A DNA stretch of 64,000 nt from Actinomycetes bacterium (GTDB taxonomy: Bacteria; Actinomycetota; Acidimicrobiia; Acidimicrobiales; Microtrichaceae), in NCBI GenBank assembly GCA_024222295.1, contig JAAEPF010000034.1, positions 186,001 through 250,000 of the forward strand, given 5' to 3'. A model generated the notes under the pieces. That model made no database searches, was not told where the DNA came from, and saw only the letters and a program-made list of their open reading frames with translations. Both the position numbers and the translations under genes were made by a program. Shown here one piece after another: positions 14,846 through 22,984 of the stretch; positions within the stretch are counted from its first letter, which is position 1, and every line of letters begins with the position of its first letter.

Positions 14846-15676
14846 TCAGCGGATGACGAGTCCGGAGACCAGCACGCTGGCCGCCAGCACGGCGATGCTG
14901 AGTGCGGCCATGGACCGGATGGCCGTCGCCGAGGGCCGCTCCATCTGCATTGCCGGCGCAGCGGGGACCTCCGGTTCTTCGTGCTCCGGGTGGCGCACAG
15001 TCATCATCCCGTGCTTCAGGTGGTGGGTGACCAGCCACCAGTTCATGGGGTATGCGCAGATGAACCCGGCCATCAGCGCCATGCACATGACCCACCAGAA
15101 CTCGGGGTTGGCCGGGTCGTCCGCTGCGGCGATCTGCTGCAGCAGCACCGTGCGCACGAAGATCATCCCCGCCATCAGGATGTTCATGGAGAGCAGCTCG
15201 GGAATGAAGGTGGAGGTGAGCGACTTGCGGTACGTGCCCGCCATCGCCTTCATGAACAGCGCCTGGAAGATCGCCCACCCGAACGCGAAGCCGAGCAGGT
15301 ACTCCACGGCCACGTCGGCCAGCCACGACAGCGCGAGGGCCGATCCGATGGCGGCGCCGACGATGATTCCGACACCGTCTCCGGCGACACAGTGCATCGT
15401 GGAGCCGAGCACCTGACGCCAGGTGGCGGAGACGTATTGCTCGTGCAGGCCGGGCAGCGGCTCACGGCACCCCAGTACGTAGAGGAATGCTCCGAGCGGC
15501 CCCGTGTAGAGGGTCAGCAGGATGAATCCCCACTTGAGCACCGGCGACTCGGGGGTGTTTCGGATGTCGATGGCCACGAACAGCACGGACAGCGCCGTGA
15601 GGATGAACCAGAGGAGCATGACACCGTCGAGCACCACGCCATCGACGATACCCACGACAATGTGGTGACCGGTCAA
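14846..15676 (-). CDS. DUF4396-type membrane protein
   Basis: A protein of about 276 residues with roughly seven hydrophobic helices. It contains MHCVAGDGVGIIVGAAIG and, near the C-terminus, YPMNWWLVTHHLKHGMMT, a conserved histidine-rich helix typical of DUF4396 proteins. These are of unknown function and are often suspected to bind copper or other metals. The start is uncertain: TTG 15676 is the first in-frame option, and shorter starts exist at GTG or ATG codons further in. The gene stands alone, divergent from the MBL-fold gene. Confidence 0.72.
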   Translation of the reverse strand: MTGHHIVVGIVDGVVLDGVMLLWFILTALSVLFVAIDIRNTPESPVLKWGFILLTLYTGPLGAFLYVLGCREPLPGLHEQYVSATWRQVLGSTMHCVAGDGVGIIVGAAIGSALALSWLADVAVEYLLGFAFGWAIFQALFMKAMAGTYRKSLTSTFIPELLSMNILMAGMIFVRTVLLQQIAAADDPANPEFWWVMCMALMAGFICAYPMNWWLVTHHLKHGMMTVRHPEHEEPEVPAAPAMQMERPSATAIRSMAALSIAVLAASVLVSGLVIR

Positions 15677-15858
15677 GCGTTCGGGTCGGGTGCGGTCGTG
15701 TATTCACCCTCGCCGTACTCGAGCCGATCACGGACCGTGCGCGTGGCCGGAGTCCGCGGCGCCACTCATCGTCGACTCCCCGTGTGCGACAGTGTCGACT
15801 TGTGATCGGATCGGCGATCCGCCGGTGGTCGTGAGCGCGGGGCCCGAGTGTCGTACTC

Positions 15859-15921
15859 ATGCCCGATGAACTGCGGATCGGTCTGGACGAGCGCACCTAC
15901 CAATCACGCAGTCGCCGATGA
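15859..15921 (+). CDS. Possible 20-residue upstream ORF
   Basis: ATG 15859 opens a frame (MPDELRIGLDERTYQSRSRR) that stops at 15921, where its TGA merges with the AAGGGAA ribosome-binding site of the MBL-fold gene. The codons look protein-like. No clear promoter or ribosome-binding site precedes it. It may be a coupling leader or chance; nothing else is evident in 15677-15931. Confidence 0.25.
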   Translation: MPDELRIGLDERTYQSRSRR

Positions 15922-15931
15922 AGGGAATCCG

Positions 15932-16753
15932 ATGGAGATAGTGCTGACAGGAACCGGCTCACCCCTGCCCGACGCGAACCGGGCAGGGCCATCGACGCTG
16001 GTCAAGGCGGGCGATGCCCAGATCCTCGTCGACGCCGGTCGCGGTGTGGTCATGCGGATGGCTGGAGCCGGAGCACTGCCCGGATTCCTCACCGCCGTTC
16101 TGGTGACCCACCTGCACAGCGACCACCTGTGTGCGCTCAACGACGTGATCACGACCCATTGGGTGATGACGCAGGGCAACGGAACCCTGGCGGTCTATGG
16201 ACCGCCGGGAATCGCCCAGTTCGTGCAGCGCCAGCTCCACGCCCTCGAGCCCGACATCGGCTACCGGATCGCGCACCACGAGGAACTGACGGACGGGCCG
16301 AGGGTCGACGTCACCGAACTTGCCGCCGGCGACACGTTCGACGTCGGCGGAGTTTCCGTTGCCACGGCGGCCACGGAACATGCGCCCGTTCGGCCGACCA
16401 TCGGATTCCGGATGACACATGACGGCTCGGTGGCAGCCCTGGTGGGCGACACCATCCCCTGCGACGGCGTCGACGCACTGGCCGCAGGGGCCGACGCGTA
16501 TGTGCAGACCGTGATCCGTCGCGATCTGGTCGAGGCGATACCCATCCAGATGGTCCAGGACATCCTCGACTACCACTCCGGAGTCGACGATGCCGCTCGC
16601 ACCGCGGCACGCGTCGGGGTCAAGAAGCTGGTGCTCACGCACATGGTGCCTGCGCCCACGGAGGACCAGTACCCGCAGTGGCGGGCGATCGCGGCGGAGC
16701 ACTTCGATGGCGAGGTGGTCATCGGCGGTGACCTGACGCAAGTGACCGTGTGA
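15932..16753 (+). CDS. MBL-fold metal-dependent hydrolase (RNase Z-like)
   Basis: A 273-residue metallo-beta-lactamase-fold protein. The zinc-binding motif THLHSDHL is near residues 59-66, and the N-terminal strand MEIVLTGTGSPLPDANRAGP is typical of the RNase Z/arylsulfatase-like branch. Later metal ligands are plausible in ALVGDTIP and LVLTHMVP. Proteins of this branch include tRNA processing enzymes and lactone or phosphodiester hydrolases. The solitary context and the moderate length favour a small-molecule hydrolase. ATG 15932 follows AAGGGAATCCG. Confidence 0.88.
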   Translation: MEIVLTGTGSPLPDANRAGPSTLVKAGDAQILVDAGRGVVMRMAGAGALPGFLTAVLVTHLHSDHLCALNDVITTHWVMTQGNGTLAVYGPPGIAQFVQRQLHALEPDIGYRIAHHEELTDGPRVDVTELAAGDTFDVGGVSVATAATEHAPVRPTIGFRMTHDGSVAALVGDTIPCDGVDALAAGADAYVQTVIRRDLVEAIPIQMVQDILDYHSGVDDAARTAARVGVKKLVLTHMVPAPTEDQYPQWRAIAAEHFDGEVVIGGDLTQVTV

Positions 16754-16762
16754 ATTCACCCC

Positions 16763-16820
16763 TTGGGCCGGGAATGTGACCGAAGCTACAATCGGACCCA
16801 TGCCGGCGTGGCTCGCCGGC
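16763..16820 (+). promoter_or_regulatory. Promoter and 5'-UTR hairpin of the PKD lipoprotein gene
   Basis: TTGGGC (16763-16768) and TACAAT (16787-16792) are spaced by 18 bases. Just after the predicted start site the leader contains GCCGGCG (16802-16808), loop TGGCT and CGCCGGC, a perfect 7-bp stem, followed by GGAGGGG before the start codon. Confidence 0.55.
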
Positions 16821-16845
16821 GTCCAAGGCGATGGAGGGGCGAATG

Positions 16846-18240
16846 ATGCGTACCAGGTGGGGAACCCTGTTGGGTTTGGTGGCGGTTGCGGCACTGGTGG
16901 CTGCGGCCTGTGGCTCGAAGCCGGGCTCCAAGAACATCAACACGCCGCCGACGGCGCTGATCTCTGCTGCTCCGCTCTCGGGGCCGGCGCCACTCACGGT
17001 CGACTTCTCGGGGCTGCTGAGCTCCGACGCGGGCGGCGAGATAGTCGCGTACGACTGGGACCTCGGTGAGGGCACGACCTCGGACCAGGTCGATGTGAGC
17101 CACACCTACACCGTCGAAGGCATCTACGACGTGGTCCTCAGCGTCACCGACAACAAGGACGGTGTCGGCACGGACACGGTCCAGGTCGTCGTCAACACCG
17201 ACCCGACCGTCACAGCAGGCTCGGATGCCACCTCAGGTGCGACGCCACTTGCCGTCAACTTCACTTCGACATCCAATGACGTCGGCGGGAGCATCGTCTC
17301 CACGGAGTGGGACTTCGGAGACGGCGCCACCTCGACCGACGCCAACCCCACCCACACATACCTGGCTGCCGGCAGCTACGACGCAACCGTTAAGGTCACC
17401 GACAACCTCGGCGGCATTGCCTCGGACTCGGTGCCCATGACGGTAACCGGGAACGCGGGCCCGGTGGCCTCGGCGAGCTCGGACGTGACCTCGGGGAAGA
17501 CCGCGCTGACGGTCACCTTCGACGGCTCCGGGTCTACCGATGCGGATGACGGCATTGCCAGTTGGTATTGGGACTTCGGTGATGGCGACAACGCCACCGG
17601 CGCCACCCCGGCTGCTCACACATACGCAACCGCCGGCACCTACTCGGCCACGCTGACCGTCACCGACGTGCTGGGCGCGACCGACACCGACACCGTTGTC
17701 ATCTCGGTCGTCGACAATGTCGCGCCGGTGTCGGCACCGGCGCTGGCCACGGCCCATCCGAAGCCGGGGCTCGTGGTGAGCTTCGACGGCTCGGCTTCCA
17801 CCGACTCCGACGGCACCATCGTCTCCTACGACTGGGTGTTCGGGGACGGCAACGCCGGCACCGGGGTCTCACCGACCCACACCTATGCAGCCACCGGCAG
17901 CTACCCGGCCAACCTGACCGTCACCGACGACAACGGAGCCAAACACGTCGAGACGGTGCTCGTGCAGGTTGCCAACAATGTCGATCCGGTTTCCGTTGCT
18001 TCGTCGGACCTGACCAGCGGGGTGGCACCGCTCGAGATTGCGTTCGAAGGCACCGGGTCGAGCGACTCCGATGGCTCGATCGTTTCGTACTCGTGGGACT
18101 TCGGTGACACCAACACCTCCACCGACGCGTCGCCCACCCACACCTACGCCGCCGCCGGCAACTACACGGCAACCCTCACGGTCACCGATGACAACAGTGC
18201 AACCGCAGTCGACACCATCGCGATCACCGTCGACCCATAG
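16846..18240 (+). CDS. PKD-repeat lipoprotein
   Basis: A 464-residue exported lipoprotein. The signal peptide ends at lipobox VAAAC (LVAVAALVAAAC), and the mature chain consists almost entirely of five PKD domains of about 85-90 residues. Each has the core Y/W-x-W/V-D-F/L-G-x-G followed by H-T-Y and a TVTD-like strand (for example VAYDWDLGEG, IVSYSWDFGD). PKD domains are beta-sandwich spacers involved in protein-protein or protein-glycan contacts. ATG 16846 has GGAGGGG seven bases upstream. Its first PKD domain is strikingly like that of the Gly-rich lipoprotein at 20075-22675 (shared NTPPTAxISAAPLSG and FSGLLSSDAGG), so the two are paralogous. Adhesion or surface display is inferred. Confidence 0.88.
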   Translation: MRTRWGTLLGLVAVAALVAAACGSKPGSKNINTPPTALISAAPLSGPAPLTVDFSGLLSSDAGGEIVAYDWDLGEGTTSDQVDVSHTYTVEGIYDVVLSVTDNKDGVGTDTVQVVVNTDPTVTAGSDATSGATPLAVNFTSTSNDVGGSIVSTEWDFGDGATSTDANPTHTYLAAGSYDATVKVTDNLGGIASDSVPMTVTGNAGPVASASSDVTSGKTALTVTFDGSGSTDADDGIASWYWDFGDGDNATGATPAAHTYATAGTYSATLTVTDVLGATDTDTVVISVVDNVAPVSAPALATAHPKPGLVVSFDGSASTDSDGTIVSYDWVFGDGNAGTGVSPTHTYAATGSYPANLTVTDDNGAKHVETVLVQVANNVDPVSVASSDLTSGVAPLEIAFEGTGSSDSDGSIVSYSWDFGDTNTSTDASPTHTYAAAGNYTATLTVTDDNSATAVDTIAITVDP

Positions 18241-18249
18241 GCAGCGGCC

Positions 18250-19152
18250 TCAGCGCTTCGCCTGGGGATCGAAGGGGCCGAGGCCCATCTGTTCGCGCAC
18301 ACTCACGACCGGTGGGTTGGTCAGTGTGCGGCGCTGCCAGTTGGCACCGTCGACCACGAGCGTGTGACCGGAGATGAATCTGGCATAGGGGCTGGCGAGG
18401 AACGTCGCAGCCCACCCGAGTTCCTGGCGTTCGCCGACACGCAACGCCGGCTGGCACGCATCCTTTTCGTGAGTGCGCTCGAGGTTGCCCTTGATGTCAT
18501 CGGTCATGTCCTCGTGGGGGAACAGCCCCGGCACGAGCCCGTTGACCTGGATTCCGTAGGGGCCCCACTCGACCGCCAGGGTCTCCACCATGTTCTTCAC
18601 GCCCGCCTTGGCGGCCGCGGAATGGGCGAACCCGGGTCCGCCGGTCCACGCGTAGGACGCACCGATGTTGACGATCGAACCCGGGGTGCCGGCTTCGATG
18701 TGCCTGCGCGCGAACTCCCGGGCCACGAAGAAGGTGCCGTTGAGCGTGATGTCGACCACGGTGCGCCATGCGTTGGGCGACATGTCCTCGGCAGGGACGG
18801 GGAAGTTGGCCGCGGCGTTGTTGATCAACACGGCGGGCAGCCCGAGAGCGTCCTCTGCGGCGTCGAACGCGGCGCTGATGCTGTCGGGATCGCGGATGTC
18901 GCACTCGGTGGTGGTGACCGTCGCGCCCAGGGCCTCGAGCGCCTCGCGCCCGGCGTCGAGGTGCTCCGGCTTGCGAGAGGCCACCGCCACGTCGGCTCCG
19001 AGGCGGGCGAACTCGGAGGCGATCGCCTTGCCGAGCCCGGTGCCGGCGCCGGTGACGAATGCGGTGGTGCCGTCGTAGGTGCCGGCGGGAAGGGCCGAGG
19101 CCCCCACCGCCGGGGGTGCAGGCAGCCCGCTCGGTGAGTCGCTGTCAGTCAT
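18250..19152 (-). CDS. 2,4-dienoyl-CoA reductase-like SDR
   Basis: A 300-residue SDR. The nucleotide site is VTGAGTGLGKAIA near residue 34. The stretch NNAAANFPVPAEDMSPNAW and then LNGTFFVA, together with YAWTGGPGFAHSAAAKAG, is characteristic of 2,4-dienoyl-CoA reductases. Those enzymes lack the classical YxxxK tyrosine and keep the lysine, exactly as seen here (HSAAAK). The reaction expected is NADPH-dependent reduction of a dienoyl-CoA during unsaturated fatty acid breakdown. The crotonase lies 25 bases upstream on the same strand, suggesting an operon. The gene converges with the PKD lipoprotein with only 9 bases between stops. Confidence 0.9.
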   Translation of the reverse strand: MTDSDSPSGLPAPPAVGASALPAGTYDGTTAFVTGAGTGLGKAIASEFARLGADVAVASRKPEHLDAGREALEALGATVTTTECDIRDPDSISAAFDAAEDALGLPAVLINNAAANFPVPAEDMSPNAWRTVVDITLNGTFFVAREFARRHIEAGTPGSIVNIGASYAWTGGPGFAHSAAAKAGVKNMVETLAVEWGPYGIQVNGLVPGLFPHEDMTDDIKGNLERTHEKDACQPALRVGERQELGWAATFLASPYARFISGHTLVVDGANWQRRTLTNPPVVSVREQMGLGPFDPQAKR

Positions 19153-19177
19153 GGCGTTGTCTCCCTGTGTGCGGGGG

Positions 19178-19960
19178 TCACGAGCCGCGGTAGTGAGGCT
19201 CGCGCTCCTCGGCCCGCGACGCCTTGAACTCCGCGAAGTCGTCCGAGCGGTTGAGGAATGTCTGGTAGATCAGTTCGTCTTCCATGGAGCTGCGCACCTG
19301 CGGCCGACTGAGATGGCTGATCACCCTGCGGGCCAACTTGACTGCCACCGCCGGGGAGGAGGCGATCTTCTCCGCCATCTCGCGGGCGGTGTCGTCGAGC
19401 TCGCCCGGAGCGACGATCCTGCTCACGATGCCGTGCGAGAGTGCCTCTTCGGCTGACAGCCGGCGGCCGGTGAGCACCATGTCGCTCACGAGGCCATGGC
19501 CGCACATCTCGTAGAGCACTCCCATGCCGCCCGTGTCAGGGATCACTCCATGGCCGACTTCGGGGAGCATGAACTTCGCGCCTTCGGCTGCGATCCGGAC
19601 GTCGCACAGCAGTGCCCGCTGAAACGAACCGCCGATCGCCCACCCCTGGATGGCGACGATCACCGGAGCCTCGAGGTCCCATAGCTGCTGGATGCCGCGA
19701 TGCCCCCGCGTCATGAGTTCGTGGTGTGTGAGCTCGGTGGCGTTGTTGCCGATCACCGACACGTCGCGCCCAGATGACCAGCTCTTTCCCTCGCCGCGCC
19801 ACACGACGGCCCGCACCGATGGTGTTTCCTTCAGCTCCGCGAGTATCTCGAACAGCCGGGCGTCCATCTGGTCGTCGAACGCGTTGTGCTTGTCGGTGTT
19901 GTTGTTGGTGATCGTCGCAACGCCGCCGTCGATCTCGAGTGTGACCTTGTCCGTGCTCAT
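19178..19960 (-). CDS. Enoyl-CoA hydratase/isomerase family protein
   Basis: A 260-residue crotonase. The first oxyanion region is GKSWSSGRDV, and the helix motif is AIGGSFQRALLCD with Gln where the first catalytic Glu would be. LPEVGHGVIPDTGG keeps the second Glu and has Asp eight residues later. The Glu plus Asp(+8) arrangement matches delta3,5-delta2,4-dienoyl-CoA isomerases, which would fit with the dienoyl-CoA reductase encoded just downstream. This is an inference from motif spacing only. ATG 19960 has GGGGAG upstream; TTG 19975 is the alternative. Confidence 0.88.
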   Translation of the reverse strand: MSTDKVTLEIDGGVATITNNNTDKHNAFDDQMDARLFEILAELKETPSVRAVVWRGEGKSWSSGRDVSVIGNNATELTHHELMTRGHRGIQQLWDLEAPVIVAIQGWAIGGSFQRALLCDVRIAAEGAKFMLPEVGHGVIPDTGGMGVLYEMCGHGLVSDMVLTGRRLSAEEALSHGIVSRIVAPGELDDTAREMAEKIASSPAVAVKLARRVISHLSRPQVRSSMEDELIYQTFLNRSDDFAEFKASRAEEREPHYRGS

Positions 19961-20001
19961 TGCGGGGCTCCCCAACTGTCTGCTGGCTCGCCACCGTATT
20001 G

Positions 20002-20050
20002 GCTTTGTTGGTGCTGGATCACGCTAGGCGTGATCCAGCATCAACAAAGC
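20002..20050. terminator. Long near-perfect inverted repeat downstream of the Gly-rich lipoprotein gene
   Basis: Arms of 23 bases (20002-20024 and 20028-20050) pair with one mismatch across a three-base TAG loop. The outer part of the stem is GCTTTGTTG/CAACAAAGC and the inner part GCTGGATCACGC/GCGTGATCCAGC. It lies 25 bases beyond the minus-strand stop at 20075 and 41 bases before the crotonase start at 19960. A terminator or mRNA 3'-end stabiliser is the simplest role. No U-tract follows. A cruciform or a protein-binding palindrome is an alternative. Confidence 0.55.
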
Positions 20051-20074
20051 GAGTGCTCGAAGCAGTCGATCGAC

Positions 20075-22675
20075 TCAGACGATCGAAGTCGTGCTGAGGA
20101 TCGGGTTGCTCACGTTTGCGTAGCAGTACGAGGTCGTGGTGATCGAACCGAGCAGTGGCACACCGCTGACCCTGGTGCTGAAGATCAGCGAGGCATCTTC
20201 GTGGCTGGTGCCCGCGTACTGGGTCTCGATCGTGCTGCCCACAGAGCCGGTGGCTTGCAGAGTTGCCGTGATCGTCGGGAAGTTCGCGGTGACGCCGGGG
20301 GCCAGGGAGCCGGGGACCAGCAGCACTATCTCGCCGCCGCTCTCCGACACTGTCGGAGTGCCTGCCCCGATGTTGCTGCCGCCGGCAACGGTTGCGTTCA
20401 CGAAGGTCGTTCCAGCCGGAACCGTGTACTTGAAGTACACGTTCGCGATGTAGGAGATCGGGTAGCCCCCGCCTGAGGTGGGCACTGCCATCGGGTCCGG
20501 CGTCAACTCGATGTCGAACGTCGAGCCCTGGGCCACCGTGGCCGGTGCGAGCACCGAGGCACCGGTGGCGTTGGCGTCAAAGGACGTCTGGCCGACTGCG
20601 CTGGTGCGGCACAGCTTGTCGACCGCGGTGTGAACCGGTGCCGGCGGAGCCGTGGTCGTGGTGGTCGTGGTGGTGCCCGGGATCGTCGTGGTGGTCGTGG
20701 AGCCGCTCGGCGCCGTCGTGGCGCCGTTGTCCCAGGCGCCCAGCGTGAGGCCGTCGGCGCCGTTCGAACCTGCACCGCCGCCGTTGCCGGTGCCGGAGCC
20801 GCCGCCCGCGCCCGGGCCACATGAACCGATCAGCGCACAGTCGCCACCGGCGCCGCCAGAGCCTGCAGCTCCCGAAGCGCCGCCTGCGCCCCCCGCGCCG
20901 CCTGCAGCCACTGCGGAGGCGTTGAGTGTGCCGCCGTTGAGCGAAGCCGTTCCCGAACCAGTGTTGAGAACTGCGATCGACGGGCCAGCGGCACCGCCGC
21001 CAGCGCCGCCGCCACCACCGCCGGACCCGCCGGCGCCGCCGCCGCCGCCGCCAGAGGCCTCGCAGCAGGACTTGTTGCCGCCGTTGCCGCCGTTGCCGCC
21101 GTTGCCGCCGGCTCCGCCGGCCTGGCCTGCGCCACCTGCGCCACCGGCACCGGCCGAGACAGAAACGCCGGTCAGGTTGATCGAGGAGTCGTGGCTGTAG
21201 ACACCGAACGAGCCGCCGCCTGCGCTACCACCGGTCGTGGCTGCAGCACCTCCTGCACCGCCACCACCGCCGGCGCCACCACCGCCACCGGAAGCAGAAG
21301 CGGACTTGCCGCCACCGCCACCGCCGCCGCCAGCGCCGCTCGAACCGTTGGTGCCGGCCGAGCCGGACTGGCCGATGTAGGTCTCCGTGCCGCCGACGGT
21401 GTCGCCGGCACCTGTGCCACCGACACCTGCGGCGCCGTTGGAGCCTGCCGATCCGCCGCCCGGGTTGGTGCCGCAGCCAAAGAGGCTGCCGCAGCCGCCG
21501 TTGCCGCCGGCGGCCCCGCCGCCGCCGACCGAACCACCGTTGCCGGAGCCGCTGTAGTCACCACCACGGCCGCCGGAGCCGGAACCGCTGGTGCCGGAGC
21601 CGCATCCTGCCCCACCATTGCCCGGAGAGGAGGGACCGCTTGCGTTGGCGCCACCGCTGCCGGTGCAGCCGGCAGGCGCTGCGGCCGGTGCGGCGCCACC
21701 AGCGGTGCCTGCAATGCCGTCAGCAGAACCGACCATGCCGCCGGTGGCGTTGACGGTCGCACCGTTGATAGCGCGGATTCCGTGGGCGCTGTTGCCGGCA
21801 CCGCTGGGGGTGCCGGAAGTGATCGCCGAGTCCTCGACCGAAACCGTTGCGCCGTCGACCAGCAAGCCGGTTGCATGGGTGCCGCTCTGGCCGCCCGCGA
21901 TGGTGAGGTTGTTGAGCGTGAGGCCGCTGCCGCCGCCGTCGACGTACACGCCGAGGGCCTCGCGGGCCTGGCCGGTTTCGTCGGCACCGCTTGCGGTGAG
22001 GTCCGAAACAGTGGTGGCCGAGGAGATGCCCTGGGCGATGACTGCTGCGGACACGCCGGCTGTGCCGTCGAAGGCGCCGTCCACGACCGTCGCGCCGCCG
22101 GCACCACCGAAGTCCGCGGCGTAGCCGCCGAGCACGCTGATCCCATCGGAGACGCTGAACGAGGCGTAGGTGCCTTCGGCAACCCACAGCTCGGTGTTGC
22201 CTTCTGCGGCTGCGCGGCCGTTGGCGTGGGAGATCGAGGCACAGGGCTCGGCCAGGGTGCCGCACGTCGCGGTGTCGGCGCCGCCGTCGTCATCGACGAG
22301 AGTTGCTCCCGAGGTGTCGATCTGAACGCTGACCGACTCGGTCGCAGTGTCGGTCGCCCCGCCGTTGTCGGTCACCGTGAGCGTGACCGTGAAGTCGCCG
22401 GCCGAGGAGTAGGTGTGCGAAGGCTCGGCGTCGCTGGAGCTGTTGCCGTCGCCGAAGTCCCAGTCATAGGCGACCACGGAGCCACCTGCGTCAGAGCTGA
22501 GCAGGCCCGAGAAGGACACGTCGAGCGGTGCCTGGCCGCTCAAGGGCGCAGCGCTGATGACCGCCGTGGGAGGAGTGTTGGTCGGGCCTCCACCTCCCGA
22601 GGGGGTCGTGCATGAGACGGCGATCAACGTGATCGCGGCGAGCATGACAAGGACAGCCGAAGCCTTGGTGCGCAT
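20075..22675 (-). CDS. Lipoprotein with one PKD domain, beta-helix-like region and long Gly-rich (PGRS-like) region
   Basis: An 866-residue exported lipoprotein. The signal peptide ends at lipobox LIAVSC. One PKD domain follows (about 35-115), then a region resembling right-handed beta-helix proteins (TLAEPCASISHANGRAA, ISVLGGYAADFGGAGGATVV; about 130-320). Next come about 300 residues of GGxGG-type low complexity, rich in Gly, Ala and Ser with scattered Cys and Asn. A Thr-rich linker (TTTTTIPGTTTTTTTTAPP) leads to a C-terminal beta-rich domain of about 190 residues that may be anchored or assembled on the surface. The Gly-rich part recalls PE_PGRS proteins without a PE domain. AGGGAG precedes ATG 22675. 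Confidence 0.85.
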   Translation of the reverse strand: MRTKASAVLVMLAAITLIAVSCTTPSGGGGPTNTPPTAVISAAPLSGQAPLDVSFSGLLSSDAGGSVVAYDWDFGDGNSSSDAEPSHTYSSAGDFTVTLTVTDNGGATDTATESVSVQIDTSGATLVDDDGGADTATCGTLAEPCASISHANGRAAAEGNTELWVAEGTYASFSVSDGISVLGGYAADFGGAGGATVVDGAFDGTAGVSAAVIAQGISSATTVSDLTASGADETGQAREALGVYVDGGGSGLTLNNLTIAGGQSGTHATGLLVDGATVSVEDSAITSGTPSGAGNSAHGIRAINGATVNATGGMVGSADGIAGTAGGAAPAAAPAGCTGSGGANASGPSSPGNGGAGCGSGTSGSGSGGRGGDYSGSGNGGSVGGGGAAGGNGGCGSLFGCGTNPGGGSAGSNGAAGVGGTGAGDTVGGTETYIGQSGSAGTNGSSGAGGGGGGGGKSASASGGGGGAGGGGGAGGAAATTGGSAGGGSFGVYSHDSSINLTGVSVSAGAGGAGGAGQAGGAGGNGGNGGNGGNKSCCEASGGGGGGAGGSGGGGGGAGGGAAGPSIAVLNTGSGTASLNGGTLNASAVAAGGAGGAGGASGAAGSGGAGGDCALIGSCGPGAGGGSGTGNGGGAGSNGADGLTLGAWDNGATTAPSGSTTTTTIPGTTTTTTTTAPPAPVHTAVDKLCRTSAVGQTSFDANATGASVLAPATVAQGSTFDIELTPDPMAVPTSGGGYPISYIANVYFKYTVPAGTTFVNATVAGGSNIGAGTPTVSESGGEIVLLVPGSLAPGVTANFPTITATLQATGSVGSTIETQYAGTSHEDASLIFSTRVSGVPLLGSITTTSYCYANVSNPILSTTSIV

Positions 22676-22984
22676 CTGAATGAACTCCCTGAGTCAGGGG
22701 GCACCGCACAACGCATCGCCCGATTCCCCCGCCTGTGTGCCCAACTTCGCCCCGGGCACGGGAAAAGGTATACCTGACGGGCCGTCGGGCGTTCAAGAAG
22801 CTGAACGACACTCACTTGCCTGACGACGTCGCATCCGAGGCGAGTCAGCGTGTTACCGGCGCGGTCGTGTCGGGCTCCGGAGCCCAGCCTGTCAGGTTCA
22901 GCCGCACCGGCAATGCCATCACGAGGCGCAAGCGATTCGACATCGCCCGGTTTCCAGCACGCGCGAGGCCGTATTGTCTCGTGT
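22676..22984. promoter_or_regulatory. Divergent intergenic region with two promoters
   Basis: This 309-base stretch holds no gene I can support. For the minus-strand Gly-rich lipoprotein, TTGAAC (22796-22791) and TATACC (22772-22767) are spaced 18 bases; the -10 lies in the perfect palindrome AGGTATACCT. The leader would be about 85 bases. For the plus-strand gene at 22985, TATTGT (22972-22977) sits seven bases before the ATG, implying a leaderless transcript; no good -35 is visible. Confidence 0.5.

Noticed and set aside
20800-21700. Repetitive DNA that could be taken for a CRISPR array or tandem satellite
   Set aside because: The repeats are irregular in length, stay in one reading frame and encode Gly-rich protein; there are no constant repeats with unique spacers.
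20652-22615. Long plus-strand Pro-rich and Ala/Gly/Thr-rich frames opposite the Gly-rich lipoprotein
   Set aside because: They are reverse-complement images of GGxGG codons. The minus strand has the signal peptide, PKD domain and promoter.
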